Assembly: GCA_964462515.1 (NCBI GenBank)
Contig: CAYWXK010000013.1
Span: 22,313 to 86,312, forward strand
Length of the DNA stretch: 64,000 nt
Source: CAYWXK01 sp964462515
Lineage (GTDB): Bacteria; Planctomycetota; Phycisphaerae; Sedimentisphaerales; Anaerobacaceae
Direction of reading: 5' to 3'
The notes beneath the pieces are model-generated. The model saw only the letters and a list, made by a program, of their open reading frames with translations. It made no database searches and was not told the DNA's origin. A program made the translations under genes and the position numbers. Of this stretch, positions 25,672 through 34,650 are shown in pieces. Numbering within the stretch: the first letter of the stretch is position 1; each line of letters opens with the position of its first letter.

Positions 25672-27633
25672 ATGAGAGGGCATTTCAGCATTACTTACTG
25701 TTTGGTGGCATTCGCCTTTCTATTGGTGATGGATAATATCGGCTTTGCGGAGCGGATTATATACGTCGATGTTAACGCCACAGGAGCAAACAACGGCACA
25801 AGCTGGACCGATGCCTACAACTACCTCCAGGATGCCTTATCTGATGCAAATTCTGCCGCCAAGCCGGTTGAAATCTGTGTTGCCCAAGGCATTTATAGAC
25901 CAGATAGGAGCTTGGCTGAGCCAAATGGCACCGGCGACCGGGATGCTACATTTCAGCTTATAAACGGTGTTACTCTCAAAGGCGGCCATGCCGGCACAGG
26001 TCAACCAGACCCTAATGCCAGAGACATTGAGGCATACAAAACTATTCTCAGTGGTGATTTGGCTGCCAATGACATTCCGAATAAGCCATATTACAGAGAT
26101 AAAAACACAGAGGAAAACAGCTACCATGTGGTAACAGGTAGTGGGACAGATGCGACCGCTATTCTCGATGGTCTGACGATTACTGCCGGTAACGCTGACG
26201 CCTCCTATTCAAGTTCAAATCCAAAGAGTCTCGGCGGCGGTATGTACAATGACTCTGGTAGCCCGACAGTGACGAACTGCATATTCAGTAAAAATGTGGC
26301 TGCTTATGGCGGCGGCTGTGTATATAACTACTACGGCAATCCGAGCTTCGCAAACTGCGTGTTCAACGGGGGCATCGCTTTTTACGGCGGGGGTGGGATG
26401 CACAACGAACATAGCAACCCAACGCTGACCAACTGCACGTTTAGCGAGAACGTAATAATTCCCACCCTGATGGCCATAGGTGGCGGTGGGGTGTACAACT
26501 ATTACAGCAACCCTATACTGACCGGCTGCACGTTCATTAAGAACTGGAGCGCCAGTAACGGCGCCGGCATGCTCAACTGGTACAGCAGTGTGACACTAAT
26601 GCGCTGTACTTTTACCGAGAATTTGGGGAGGGGAATTTATAACCGCAATAGCAGCAGTGCAAAGCTAACCGACTGCACGTTCAACAAAAACTCAGGCGGC
26701 GGAATATGCAATGAGAATGGTACCCTGACGCTCAGCAATTGTATCTTCAGCGAGAACTCAGCAACGGCAGGAGGCGGTATTTATAATATGTATATGTATA
26801 ACATGAGCAACAACATAACATTGATTAACTGTAGTTTTAGCGGCAACTTGGCTGGCGATGGTGGCGGAATATACGGAGGTAGCTCGAAGATTGTCAACTG
26901 CACATTCAGCGGAAACTTGGCAGAACGTTCAGGTGGTGGGATGTACACCATAGGTGAGCCAACGGTTACCAATTGCATATTCAGTGGAAACTCGGCAGTG
27001 GACTACGGTGGTGGAATCTATTGTCAACCATTGCGCCTAACACTGACTAACTGCATGTTTGCTGGAAATTTGGCAAAAAATGGTAAGGCCATGACATGTG
27101 AAGGGGGGATTCCGGTCGGTGTCGTGATGCAGGGAATCAACTGTATTCTCTGGGATGGCGGTGATGAAATATTCAAGAAATTTAATTCAAAGGTTGATAT
27201 TACATACAGTGACATACAGGGCGGCTGGCCAGACGAAGGGAACATTGACAAAGACCCATGCTTTGCCGAGCCAGGTTATTGGGACCCAAATGGAACGCCT
27301 CAAGACCTAAATGATGACTTCTGGGTCGATGGTGATTATCACTTGAAATCCCAGGCAGGCAGATGGGACGCAAACGAAGGACGATGGACGAAGGATGAAG
27401 TGACAAGTCCCTGCATTGATGCGGGTGACCCAAAAAATCCTATTGGCTATGAGCCATTCCCTAACGGCGGAATCATCAATATGGGCGCCTATGGCGGAAC
27501 TTCTGAAGCGAGTAAATCATACTTCGGCGAGCCGGTCTGCGAAACCATTGTCGCCGGCGACATAAACGGCGACTGCATCGTCAATCTTATAGACTTCGCT
27601 CTTATGGCGTTGCATTGGATGGAGGAAAAATAG
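25672..27633 (+). CDS. Secreted right-handed beta-helix protein with terminal dockerin-like EF-hand
   Basis: 653 aa from ATG 25672 (GGAG upstream). Signal peptide about 1-26, then IIYVDVNATGANNGTSWTDAYNYLQDAL, the entry typical of pectate-lyase-like and polymorphic-membrane-type helices. Roughly 15 beta-helix coils follow with the motif LTNCTFSxN/GGGxYN. The C-cap (SPCIDAGDP, NMGAYGGTSEASKS) precedes the terminal AGDINGDCIVNLIDFALMAL, a single calcium-loop dockerin half. The last 100 residues closely match those of the protein encoded at 37877-39232. The enzyme activity is unknown; an extracellular polysaccharide role is inferred. Confidence 0.85.
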   Translation: MRGHFSITYCLVAFAFLLVMDNIGFAERIIYVDVNATGANNGTSWTDAYNYLQDALSDANSAAKPVEICVAQGIYRPDRSLAEPNGTGDRDATFQLINGVTLKGGHAGTGQPDPNARDIEAYKTILSGDLAANDIPNKPYYRDKNTEENSYHVVTGSGTDATAILDGLTITAGNADASYSSSNPKSLGGGMYNDSGSPTVTNCIFSKNVAAYGGGCVYNYYGNPSFANCVFNGGIAFYGGGGMHNEHSNPTLTNCTFSENVIIPTLMAIGGGGVYNYYSNPILTGCTFIKNWSASNGAGMLNWYSSVTLMRCTFTENLGRGIYNRNSSSAKLTDCTFNKNSGGGICNENGTLTLSNCIFSENSATAGGGIYNMYMYNMSNNITLINCSFSGNLAGDGGGIYGGSSKIVNCTFSGNLAERSGGGMYTIGEPTVTNCIFSGNSAVDYGGGIYCQPLRLTLTNCMFAGNLAKNGKAMTCEGGIPVGVVMQGINCILWDGGDEIFKKFNSKVDITYSDIQGGWPDEGNIDKDPCFAEPGYWDPNGTPQDLNDDFWVDGDYHLKSQAGRWDANEGRWTKDEVTSPCIDAGDPKNPIGYEPFPNGGIINMGAYGGTSEASKSYFGEPVCETIVAGDINGDCIVNLIDFALMALHWMEEK

Positions 27634-27775
27634 AGAGGGAACTTAAAGCCGAGTTGGCTGCGATTAAAAACAAACTTGGGATACAATAAAAAGGAGTGAT
27701 GAAACAGAATCGGCACAGCAACCAAACCCGCTGTAAAAAGGTGGGCTAAATACAGGCCTCTTATTCTGTTTTTGG

Positions 27776-27829
27776 TGGCACGGCCATCTTGGCCGTGTTT
27801 ATTCTTCACGGGCTGGAAGCCCGTGCCAC
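27776..27829. repeat. Double palindrome overlapping the 3' end of ftsW
   Basis: CACGGCCA/TGGCCGTG (27779-27797) and CACGGGCT/AGCCCGTG (27807-27825) form two adjacent hairpins. The same pair, in reverse orientation and interrupted by another repeat, occurs at 30717-30787. The second hairpin lies inside the ftsW reading frame. Confidence 0.75.
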
Positions 27830-28980
27830 GCATCGTATGAGGAGGCTGATTGTTTGGCGATGTTAAGCAGGACGCCGACCGCAGCAGATGATAGCAGCAT
27901 ACTTGTGCCGCCTGCGCTTACGAAAGGAAGTGGGATGCCTTTTGTGGGCAGGACTACCGTAACTACGCCGATATTTATTGCCGCCTGGAGTGCTATCGTC
28001 AGGACGATTCCACCGGCTAAAAGCCGGCCAAACCGGTCTTTACAGCGCACAATTATTAAAATACCCAGCCAGACAAAAGCAATAAATAGTCCTATGACGA
28101 CTGCATTTCCGACAAAGCCGAGCTCTTCGCCGATGATGGCGAAGATAAAGTCCGTAGTGTCCTCAGGCAGATGGCCATATTTGCAGATACCTCTGCCGAG
28201 TCCTTTGCCGAACAGTCCGCCGGAGCCGAGAGCAACAAGCGATTGGGTTGCCTGATAAGCGGCTGAATCGGACAATTTGTCGGGCTGCAAAAAGGCGGTG
28301 ATGCGCTGCATTCGGCTCGGTGAGCGGATAAGTGCCATCAAAAAGGCAGCCGCTCCAAACGGCATCGGGGTCAGGATGTGCCACAACTTGGCGCCGCCGA
28401 TAATTAACATCACAAAAGCAAGAAGAGCTATAAATGCCGCTGTGCCGAAGTCTTCAATTATTACCAACCCTACGACTAACGCAACCACAGAGCATATCGG
28501 GACAAACCTTTTCCAGAATGATTTGAGCTCATCGGCGAATTTATCACAAACGCCTGCCAAAAAGAATACAAGAATCCATTTTGCCAGCTCAGAGGGCTGA
28601 AAGCTTACGGTTATGGGACCGGCAGGAATTCTAAGCCAGCGGCGGGCGCGGTTTATCTCCGTGCCGAACTGCGGGAGCAAAACGAGTATAAGCAGGGCGA
28701 TGCTAAGGACTAAAAGGTAAGTAGTAGGCGACCTGAGGAACCCGTATGTCAGTCTGAACCTCTGGTAGTTGAAACAGGAGGCGGCGAACATAATTAAACA
28801 GGCCAGCGGGAAAAACAATATCTGTCGCAAACTGGCGTAGTTGTAGAATTTCTGTAAGTTGATTTCCTGCGTGATGTTGGCGCTGGCTGAGAAGACAAAA
28901 ACTGTGCCGATAGCCATTAGAGAAACAGCAACAAACGCAAGAGAATTGCCGAGGTTATTGTCTTTTGTCGTAATGGTCAT
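27799..28980 (-). CDS. ftsW: FtsW/SpoVE-type SEDS peptidoglycan polymerase
   Basis: 393 aa with about ten membrane segments. SEDS polymerases link lipid II into glycan strands at the septum with a partner class B PBP. Family motifs: RRWLRIPAGPITVSFQPSE (the RW..G....QPSE block), EDFGTAAFIALLAF, GSGGLFGKGLG, DFIFAIIGEELGFVG and KGIPLPFVSAGGTSML. It could be RodA, but SPGGTS-like SAGGTSM and the overall text fit FtsW better. No other dcw gene is adjacent; murG is 10.5 kb away. The last residues (WHGLPAREE) are encoded by a palindromic repeat. Confidence 0.9.
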   Translation of the reverse strand: MTITTKDNNLGNSLAFVAVSLMAIGTVFVFSASANITQEINLQKFYNYASLRQILFFPLACLIMFAASCFNYQRFRLTYGFLRSPTTYLLVLSIALLILVLLPQFGTEINRARRWLRIPAGPITVSFQPSELAKWILVFFLAGVCDKFADELKSFWKRFVPICSVVALVVGLVIIEDFGTAAFIALLAFVMLIIGGAKLWHILTPMPFGAAAFLMALIRSPSRMQRITAFLQPDKLSDSAAYQATQSLVALGSGGLFGKGLGRGICKYGHLPEDTTDFIFAIIGEELGFVGNAVVIGLFIAFVWLGILIIVRCKDRFGRLLAGGIVLTIALQAAINIGVVTVVLPTKGIPLPFVSAGGTSMLLSSAAVGVLLNIAKQSASSYDAWHGLPAREE

Positions 28981-29122
28981 TACACCGTGCTATACAAAAA
29001 CATTTTCATTCAAGAATAAACACTCTGTCTTTATATTTCGGTTTTCAGGGGCAAAATTCCGCAAGAAATTATTTCATAATAAACTGGGAAAAAGAAGGAC
29101 TTATAAGCACACAGATTAGTAT

Positions 29123-30412
29123 CTATTTGAGCGGATTAAGCACTCGGCCGATAAACAGGATGCTGCCGGAATGGTTATCGCGAATCACAAACACAAAGGG
29201 ATGGTCTGCTCTAAAGACCGGCGTCTGTGTTGGGCCAGCCGATGTTGTTTTCATTATTACCCCTGTTGCCGCTGCTGCCTCAGTGCCTTCCTCGCTTACA
29301 TCGACATAAGCCTTGTGGATAACTGCTGAGATAAAAAGGTCTTTTTTGCCATTGATACCGGAAAAATCTGCCACGTCCGGTATGAAGGCATCTGTCATAC
29401 CCATCGACTTGAGAACGTCGGCTAAACTAAACTGGCTGGTCATTTTGAACTTTGGAATCGAAACGATAACCTCACATCTGCGAGGTTTAGCCAACCACCT
29501 GGAGAGGTTCTCCAGCGTAAGTGTTTTCTCAAAGGCGGCAAGACCATCGAATTTCTTAGGCAGCAATATAATCATTGAAAGCTCGTTATCAACATAAGGC
29601 AACTCAAGTTCTTGAAAGTCCTCGGTCTGCGTATAGTTGAAATCTGCTGTCTGGTTCATCATTGGAACATCAATCTTGCTGCCAGTCTGCAGTGTAAATG
29701 GGGCCTGCTTCGTATTTTTTTCTTTGAATTGTCTTGCCCACTTGCCCTTAAAGTAAATAGCGTTGGTTAAAACCAGTCTGGTCATCGAATCCAGAACGCC
29801 CCTGGCAATCAGGTCCTTGATTTTATTGTTGGTCTTTTCCTCCACCCAGGCATTGATAGTCTGGCGTGCCATTTCGGTAGTGGTTACAAAATCAACTTCG
29901 TTGAGGCGCCCATCATAATCGGTTTTGATAAGATTCAAAAACTCTTCGAGAAATCCGTAACCTTTTTGGCCCCACAAAGCATTAGCAACGGCAAGCTCAT
30001 ACTTACCCTTTTTGCCTCTGGCGTTGAGGTCTTTTATGACTTTCCCGAATGCCGAGGAAAATTGCTCATATTTCCAGGGTGCTCTTGTTTTTTCCTGTTT
30101 CTTAGCTGCCTGCATATCTATTGGAACCGTATAGGTGGGAAAACGCAGGACCTCAGCCATTTGGGAACCAGTTTGGCCTTGCGCACCGGCGTAAGCCATT
30201 GCCAGGGCCGTCGAGATGCTGTAGGGCGAAAAAAACAGGTTTTCTCCCTTGTCTCTCAGCCTTGCATACAGCTCAAGAGCGAATTTGCTGTTTCCCTGCA
30301 CGATGGTTTTTCTTTCTTCATTTTCATTTAGGGTTTGGCCATCGCTGCCCAGGCAACAAGCTGCGATTACAATCACTGCTGTTGCGACTAATACAGATTT
30401 AATCGTTTTCAT
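29123..30412 (-). CDS. Secreted serpin-family protease inhibitor
   Basis: 429 aa, full serpin length. The N-terminal hydrophobic leader (about 1-22, AACCLGS) suggests export, possibly as a lipoprotein. Serpin landmarks: FSPYSISTALAMAYAGAQG, NAIYFKGKWARQF, ELPYVDNELSMIILLP, the hinge EEGTEAAAATGV (374-385) with small residues that allow loop insertion, a reactive loop TTSAGPTQTP, and the signature HPFVFVIRDN...GSILFIGRV. The hinge predicts a working suicide inhibitor of serine or cysteine proteases. No dockerin is attached. GAGGG precedes the ATG. It may guard surface enzymes against proteases of neighbours. Confidence 0.93.
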   Translation of the reverse strand: MKTIKSVLVATAVIVIAACCLGSDGQTLNENEERKTIVQGNSKFALELYARLRDKGENLFFSPYSISTALAMAYAGAQGQTGSQMAEVLRFPTYTVPIDMQAAKKQEKTRAPWKYEQFSSAFGKVIKDLNARGKKGKYELAVANALWGQKGYGFLEEFLNLIKTDYDGRLNEVDFVTTTEMARQTINAWVEEKTNNKIKDLIARGVLDSMTRLVLTNAIYFKGKWARQFKEKNTKQAPFTLQTGSKIDVPMMNQTADFNYTQTEDFQELELPYVDNELSMIILLPKKFDGLAAFEKTLTLENLSRWLAKPRRCEVIVSIPKFKMTSQFSLADVLKSMGMTDAFIPDVADFSGINGKKDLFISAVIHKAYVDVSEEGTEAAAATGVIMKTTSAGPTQTPVFRADHPFVFVIRDNHSGSILFIGRVLNPLK

Positions 30413-30551
30413 ATTAGTGCCCTCTTATAGTTTCCTATCTGCCATTTATGCCTTTAACTGTCGGTCTATTAAGCTAATTATATGCTGCACCGTAGGAAAA
30501 TAAACGGTTGGGCTGAAAATATTTGCCCAAATAGTGCCCCACCAACTCTCC

Positions 30552-30659
30552 TCAATGTCATTCCCGCACAGCCTGCCCTGAGCGAAGTCGAAGGGTCGTT
30601 AGCGGGAATCCATTTTTGTAGGGTGTGCTCAGCACACCATTTTCCTTATCGTTTAGCCC
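30552..30659. repeat. Nested repeat: GTCATTCCCGC palindrome with insert, plus 58-bp left-bracket repeat
   Basis: ATTCCCGC (30560-30567) and GCGGGAAT (30602-30609) are the arms of a palindrome. Between them sits a GAGCGAAGTCGAAGGG element. From 30602 to 30659 the sequence matches 49514-49571 at 54 of 58 positions, including the hairpin GGTGTGCT-C-AGCACACC. Other sequence in 30413-30551 shows no gene. Confidence 0.75.
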
Positions 30660-30716
30660 CGTTGCTTGCGACGGGGTGCGATTCATCTTTGTAGGTAGAT
30701 TATTTTCACACGATGT

Positions 30717-30787
30717 AGCACGGGCTTCCAGCCCGTGCAAACACGGCCAAGCCTGTCCTGAGCGTAGTCGAAGGGATGGCCGTGTTA
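30717..30787. repeat. Double palindrome interrupted by a GAGCGTAGTCGAAGGG element
   Basis: CACGGGCT/AGCCCGTG (30719-30737), then ACACGGCCAA (30741-30750), a roughly 26-nt GCCTGTCCTGAGCGTAGTCG-containing insert, and TGGCCGTGT (30777-30785). The uninterrupted form in the opposite orientation is at 27776-27829. Confidence 0.75.
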
Positions 30788-30844
30788 CTTTCTTTACCTA
30801 TAAACGTGAAGCACACCCTCTTGCGACGGGGGCTTTTATTTCCC

Positions 30845-30872
30845 TTGTAATCGTCCTAACCTTCGGTATAAT
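30845..30872 (+). promoter_or_regulatory. Promoter at the head of the methylase cassette
   Basis: TTGTAA (30845-30850), 16-nt spacer, TATAAT (30867-30872), about 60 nt before the methyltransferase remnant and some 330 nt before the large methylase gene. Confidence 0.55.
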
Positions 30873-30933
30873 GCTTTCTTACAATAACATTATTGGCGAT
30901 TCCTCTTTGCTTTGAATAAAACAAAGGTGCGAT

Positions 30934-31143
30934 ATGGCAGAGAACATTTTGTATTACGGCGATAACCTGGAAATACTCCGCCGCTATATCGAAAACGAAT
31001 CCGTTGACCTTGTCTATCTTGACCCGCCTTTAAACTCGGGCAACGACCAGTTAAAGACAAACACCGCCCTGCAAATGGAAGCAGCAAAAATAGAGTTTAA
31101 GGTTATATGTTTAGCATTTATTTTGCAAATTCGGTTCTTTTAG
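30934..31143 (+). pseudogene. Truncated type III-like adenine DNA methyltransferase
   Basis: A 69-codon frame opens with MAENILYYGDNLEILRRYI and SVDLVYLDPPLNSG. This is the exact opening of type III-like N6-adenine/N4-cytosine methylases, which have the catalytic motif DPPF/DPPY followed by more than 300 residues. Here motif IV reads DPPL, the match is lost soon after, and the frame ends. It appears to be the 5' relic of an older modification gene at the head of the cassette. Confidence 0.65.
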
Positions 31144-31198
31144 CTGATAATTTCTCTGGGAAAATGAAAACCGATGATTCAAAGGGCCTAAATTCAAA

Positions 31199-33724
31199 AT
31201 GTTACAAGTAAAACAACAAATACTGGCTGGCTTCAAGAGCTGTGGATATAAAAACAATCTTCTTAAAGAAAGATATCAGTATTTTGACGGCAAAGAAAGC
31301 AAAACTGCGGAAATAGTCGGCTTTAGTCAGCCAACATATAATTCCTCCACTGCGTGCATCGCTGCAATTGATAAAACTAAATTGAATGGAAACAGGATAT
31401 CATCCTATCAATTGCTTGGATGTCCGGTGTTGTTGGTTTGTGATGACAGCGGCTTACAGTTCTGGAAAAACTCCGGTACTGATGTAATACTTCACGAAGA
31501 AGTCGACACGCAAAAATTGGCAGGATTTTTTAAAAAATATGAGAAGGATTTTTCACCACAAAGCATCTACAGAGCCAAAACAATCGGGCGTGTGAAGAAA
31601 GAGTATCAACTTAGTTTTGTCGATCGCGGCTTAATGTCAATTGTCGAAGAACAGGAAGGAAAATATTTATCTGGTCTAACTGAAAGAATTATCAGATCGC
31701 TGCGATCAGATTGTGGGACAGTTAAAGAAGATAGCAAGTTTGAGAAGTGGCTTTTTCAGGCGGGCTTCTGGCTTATTGGTGCAAAGATATTAAAAGATAA
31801 AGGCGTTGAAGGATTCAAAACACTGGAAATTTCGTCGGTGAGGGATTTGGTTAATAAAATACAGAGACATTATAATGCGGCACAAAAACTTGATATATCA
31901 AATACCGTGCAAAGAAAAGCACTTGAAAAAGTTGCAAGAGAAATTGTAGAGCCAGTATCAAGTTTTGCTCATCTTACGACCGAGTCATTGGCTTATGTTT
32001 ATGAAAATACCCTTACAAGCAAAGACACCAGAAAGGTTTTGGGGACCCATGCAACGCCTTCATGGCTTGTTAATTATATAGTCTGGGGGGAGCTAATTGA
32101 CTGGATTGAAAATATCCCCCAAGAACAAAGAGTTATTCTTGAACCAGCTTGCGGTCATGCGCCATTTTTGACTGCTGGAGCAAGATTATTAGCCGACCCT
32201 CTTCTTTACAAAGGCGATGAAAAAGGCAGGCACGATTATCTCAAACGTCATCTGACTGGGATAGACATGGACAGCTTTGCCGAAGAAATTGCCAGATTGG
32301 CACTTACTCTGGCGGATATCCCAAACCCCAATGGATGGAAAATCCAACATTCAGACATTTATGAAGATGATATTTTAAAAAAGGCAGCTCAAAAAGCCAC
32401 AATACTCTTTTGCAACCCACCCTTTGAAAACTTTTCCACAAAAGAGAAGCAGAGATACGGCAATGCTATTACAACCGGCAATAAAGCCGCAGAAGTTCTT
32501 GTAAAAACATTGCCCTATATGCCAGCTAATTCTGTCTTCGGGATTATTTTACCACAGGGTTTTCTTCACAAAAGAAACCTTGCTGATTTGCGAAAGTATA
32601 TTTTGGACAATTTTGAATTAAGAACTATCTGCAATCTGCCAGATAAAGTTTTTGCTAAATCAGGACATTTGTCCACTGTATTATTAGGCCGTAAAACTAA
32701 ATCTAAAAAGAAAATTAATTATTTGAATATAACCAAAGCCAATCTTGAAAATTTCAAAAACACCTATCAGGCAGCCGATGCAGAATTAGTCGGCCGAGAT
32801 ACATTTTATGAAGCGAAAGATTACAGTTTTAGGATTCCGGAATTAAAAGAAGTCTGGGATTATTGCAGACACCTTCCTAAGCTCAAAAAATATGTAGAAA
32901 TTGGTAGAGGGATTGAATACAAAAGTGGACTGGATATTGATGATATAATGAGACATACACAATTTCCGGGTTCTAAAAAGGGGTTTTATTCTTATGAAAA
33001 AGATACATTAATAGAACGACTCCCAAAATTAGTCTGGCTAAATGTATCTGAAAAGGTAGTCAATACTTACGCCAAAGGGATGATATGCCAACCCTTTATA
33101 TTATTAAACCGAATTAGAAGCAGTAGAACTCCTTGGAGACTAAGAGCTTGGATAGACTTTGAGGGCCATCCATGCGGGAAGGCCTTTCTCGCGGTTTTCT
33201 CAAATAAAGACATTTCTTTATATTCTATTTGGGCCCTCTTAAATTCACCTTTTGCAAATGCTTACATGTATGACCATTGTATGGCTCAAGATAATAATGA
33301 GGGCATATTAAAAAACATGCCAGTAAATTTTGAAGGCAAGGACTTGTCAAAGATAGATTCTTTGGCACAAGAATATTTCACACTTAACAGTAGCGAATAT
33401 GTATTACGCGATATAAAGCACCTTAATGAAAAGAAAAGGCAATGCCTGGTAGCTATTGATGCTGAAATACTGCGATTGTACAATTTACCCCCTCGCCTCG
33501 AAAAAACGCTGCTCGACTTTTTTGAAGACATTCAGCGCAAAGGTGTAGACTTCGAGTTTGACAGATATTACCCGGAAGGTTTCGACTCTTATATCCCTTT
33601 GTATATGTATATATCTAAAGAGTTTCGAAATTCTTCCATCGAAAACGTTAAAAAGTGGATTGAAAATAACCGTTCACCTGAAGTGATTGAGGCATTTAAG
33701 ACTGCTGCTAAAATTAAGAAGTAA
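31199..33724 (+). CDS. N6-adenine DNA methylase, Eco57I/type IIG-like
   Basis: 841 aa. Residues about 283-295 (THATPSWLVNYIV) lead into SAM motif I LEPACGHAPFL (314-324); the catalytic motif IV NPPF lies at 406-409, as in gamma-class N6-adenine methylases. The region after about 540 fits a target-recognition domain. The N-terminal 280 residues are of unclear type; I see no PD-(D/E)xK nuclease motif, so restriction activity in cis is not shown. The C-terminal 80 residues are rich in charge. A PIN-domain gene starts 4 nt after the stop, so the two are surely co-expressed. The start has no strong ribosome binding site. Codon choice is visibly more AT-rich than in the flanking genes, suggesting acquisition by transfer. 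Confidence 0.85.
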   Translation: MLQVKQQILAGFKSCGYKNNLLKERYQYFDGKESKTAEIVGFSQPTYNSSTACIAAIDKTKLNGNRISSYQLLGCPVLLVCDDSGLQFWKNSGTDVILHEEVDTQKLAGFFKKYEKDFSPQSIYRAKTIGRVKKEYQLSFVDRGLMSIVEEQEGKYLSGLTERIIRSLRSDCGTVKEDSKFEKWLFQAGFWLIGAKILKDKGVEGFKTLEISSVRDLVNKIQRHYNAAQKLDISNTVQRKALEKVAREIVEPVSSFAHLTTESLAYVYENTLTSKDTRKVLGTHATPSWLVNYIVWGELIDWIENIPQEQRVILEPACGHAPFLTAGARLLADPLLYKGDEKGRHDYLKRHLTGIDMDSFAEEIARLALTLADIPNPNGWKIQHSDIYEDDILKKAAQKATILFCNPPFENFSTKEKQRYGNAITTGNKAAEVLVKTLPYMPANSVFGIILPQGFLHKRNLADLRKYILDNFELRTICNLPDKVFAKSGHLSTVLLGRKTKSKKKINYLNITKANLENFKNTYQAADAELVGRDTFYEAKDYSFRIPELKEVWDYCRHLPKLKKYVEIGRGIEYKSGLDIDDIMRHTQFPGSKKGFYSYEKDTLIERLPKLVWLNVSEKVVNTYAKGMICQPFILLNRIRSSRTPWRLRAWIDFEGHPCGKAFLAVFSNKDISLYSIWALLNSPFANAYMYDHCMAQDNNEGILKNMPVNFEGKDLSKIDSLAQEYFTLNSSEYVLRDIKHLNEKKRQCLVAIDAEILRLYNLPPRLEKTLLDFFEDIQRKGVDFEFDRYYPEGFDSYIPLYMYISKEFRNSSIENVKKWIENNRSPEVIEAFKTAAKIKK

Positions 33725-33727
33725 AAT

Positions 33728-34204
33728 ATGTCAGGTTATTTATTCGATACTAATATTTGGTCGTATGCCTTTGGGCAAGCAACGTTTGTTACTGATAAAA
33801 TCCAAAATCTTGAAAAATCGCAGATATATCTTTCAGCAATTGTGTGGGGTGAGGTGGTTTTTGGCGCTAAATCTAATCCCAAATTCAATTTCGATGAATA
33901 CAGAGAATTTATTTACAAAGATAAACCTTTAATTTTGCCTATAGATGAACATGTCGCAGAAGTGTTCGGGTCGTTGAAAGCAGAAATATTTGAGAATAAA
34001 TCTGTTAGAGCTATGAGATCAAACTCAGGGAGGGCTAGCTTATTTAAAAATCCGATACCAGCGAAAGATATGGGAGTCCATGAGAATGATTTGTGGTTAG
34101 TAGCCCAAGCTCTTGCATATAATCTTGTATTAATTACAAGTGATCGTATGCATACTATTTTGGAGTTAGCTCCTAAAGAACTTAAACACGAAATATGGCA
34201 ATAA
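33728..34204 (+). CDS. PIN-domain (VapC-like) ribonuclease
   Basis: 158 aa. The PIN active-site acids are visible: Asp7 (YLFDTNIWSY), Glu42 (AIVWGEVVFG), Asp121 (ENDLWLVAQAL) and Asp139 (LITSDR). VapC-type enzymes are Mg-dependent RNases and usually toxins, with a small antitoxin gene upstream. Here the upstream neighbour, 3 nt away, is the 841-aa methylase, and no VapB-like gene is present. The C-terminal tail of the methylase may be what restrains it, or the nuclease may be an effector of the methylase; both are inference. Confidence 0.88.
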   Translation: MSGYLFDTNIWSYAFGQATFVTDKIQNLEKSQIYLSAIVWGEVVFGAKSNPKFNFDEYREFIYKDKPLILPIDEHVAEVFGSLKAEIFENKSVRAMRSNSGRASLFKNPIPAKDMGVHENDLWLVAQALAYNLVLITSDRMHTILELAPKELKHEIWQ

Positions 34205-34604
34205 ATTCAGCATGAAGGTTAAATTTGACCCGAAAGAATTTATGGCGGAAAAAAAGAATCGAAATAATGGGGACAAATAATGGGAACAGCCCGTTTTTCG
34301 ACCAACTCCTCGTTTTTCCCCTTCGCCCAAACCAAAATTTACCCGCCGACTTGTCCGGCGTAGCGCAAGCGGAGTCGGAAGATTTATCGAAGGCGGGCTT
34401 GCCCGCCGTTCTTTCGCTTTAAGGCATCTCTCCGTAGGAGTAAAAAATTCAAAGCATAAACCCGATTGAAACTTGTTTCAGAAAGGGTTTAATTTGAATT
34501 TAAGGTGCATTTATGCACTGCCTTAAAGCAACTCTCTGTGGCCTCGGTGCCTGTCCTGAGCGCAGTCGAAGGGACCTCTGTGGCTAAATTTTTTTATGAT
34601 ATCG
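34205..34604. other. Non-coding tail of the methylase-PIN cassette
   Basis: No supported gene. Contains CCGCCGAC-type short palindromic text (34345-34420), a GGTGCATTTATGCACT hairpin near 34502-34520, and a TCCTGAGCGCAGTCGAAGGG element (34555-34574) inserted in a CTCTGTGGC repeat. Confidence 0.5.
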
Positions 34605-34650
34605 TTAGATTTTTATTGAATAAATAGGCATAATCTGGTATAATGCACAC
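34605..34650 (+). promoter_or_regulatory. Conserved promoter-like leader, copy 1 (right bracket of cassette 1)
   Basis: TTGAAT (34616-34621), 17-nt spacer, TATAAT (34639-34644). The block 34605-34646 matches 53763-53803 with few differences and one 1-nt gap. It is followed by hairpin-rich sequence (GGAGGG/ACTCCC; GGAAC/GTTCC at 34711-34725) and no gene, so a small RNA may be made. Confidence 0.55.

Noticed and set aside
26215..26412. Antisense ORFs within the beta-helix genes
   Set aside because: Low-complexity glycine/asparagine-rich coding text leaves long antisense frames; no start signals or homology-like text.
34225..34422. 65-aa ORF after the PIN gene
   Set aside because: Encoded largely by short palindromic repeat text, with no ribosome binding site and no family resemblance.
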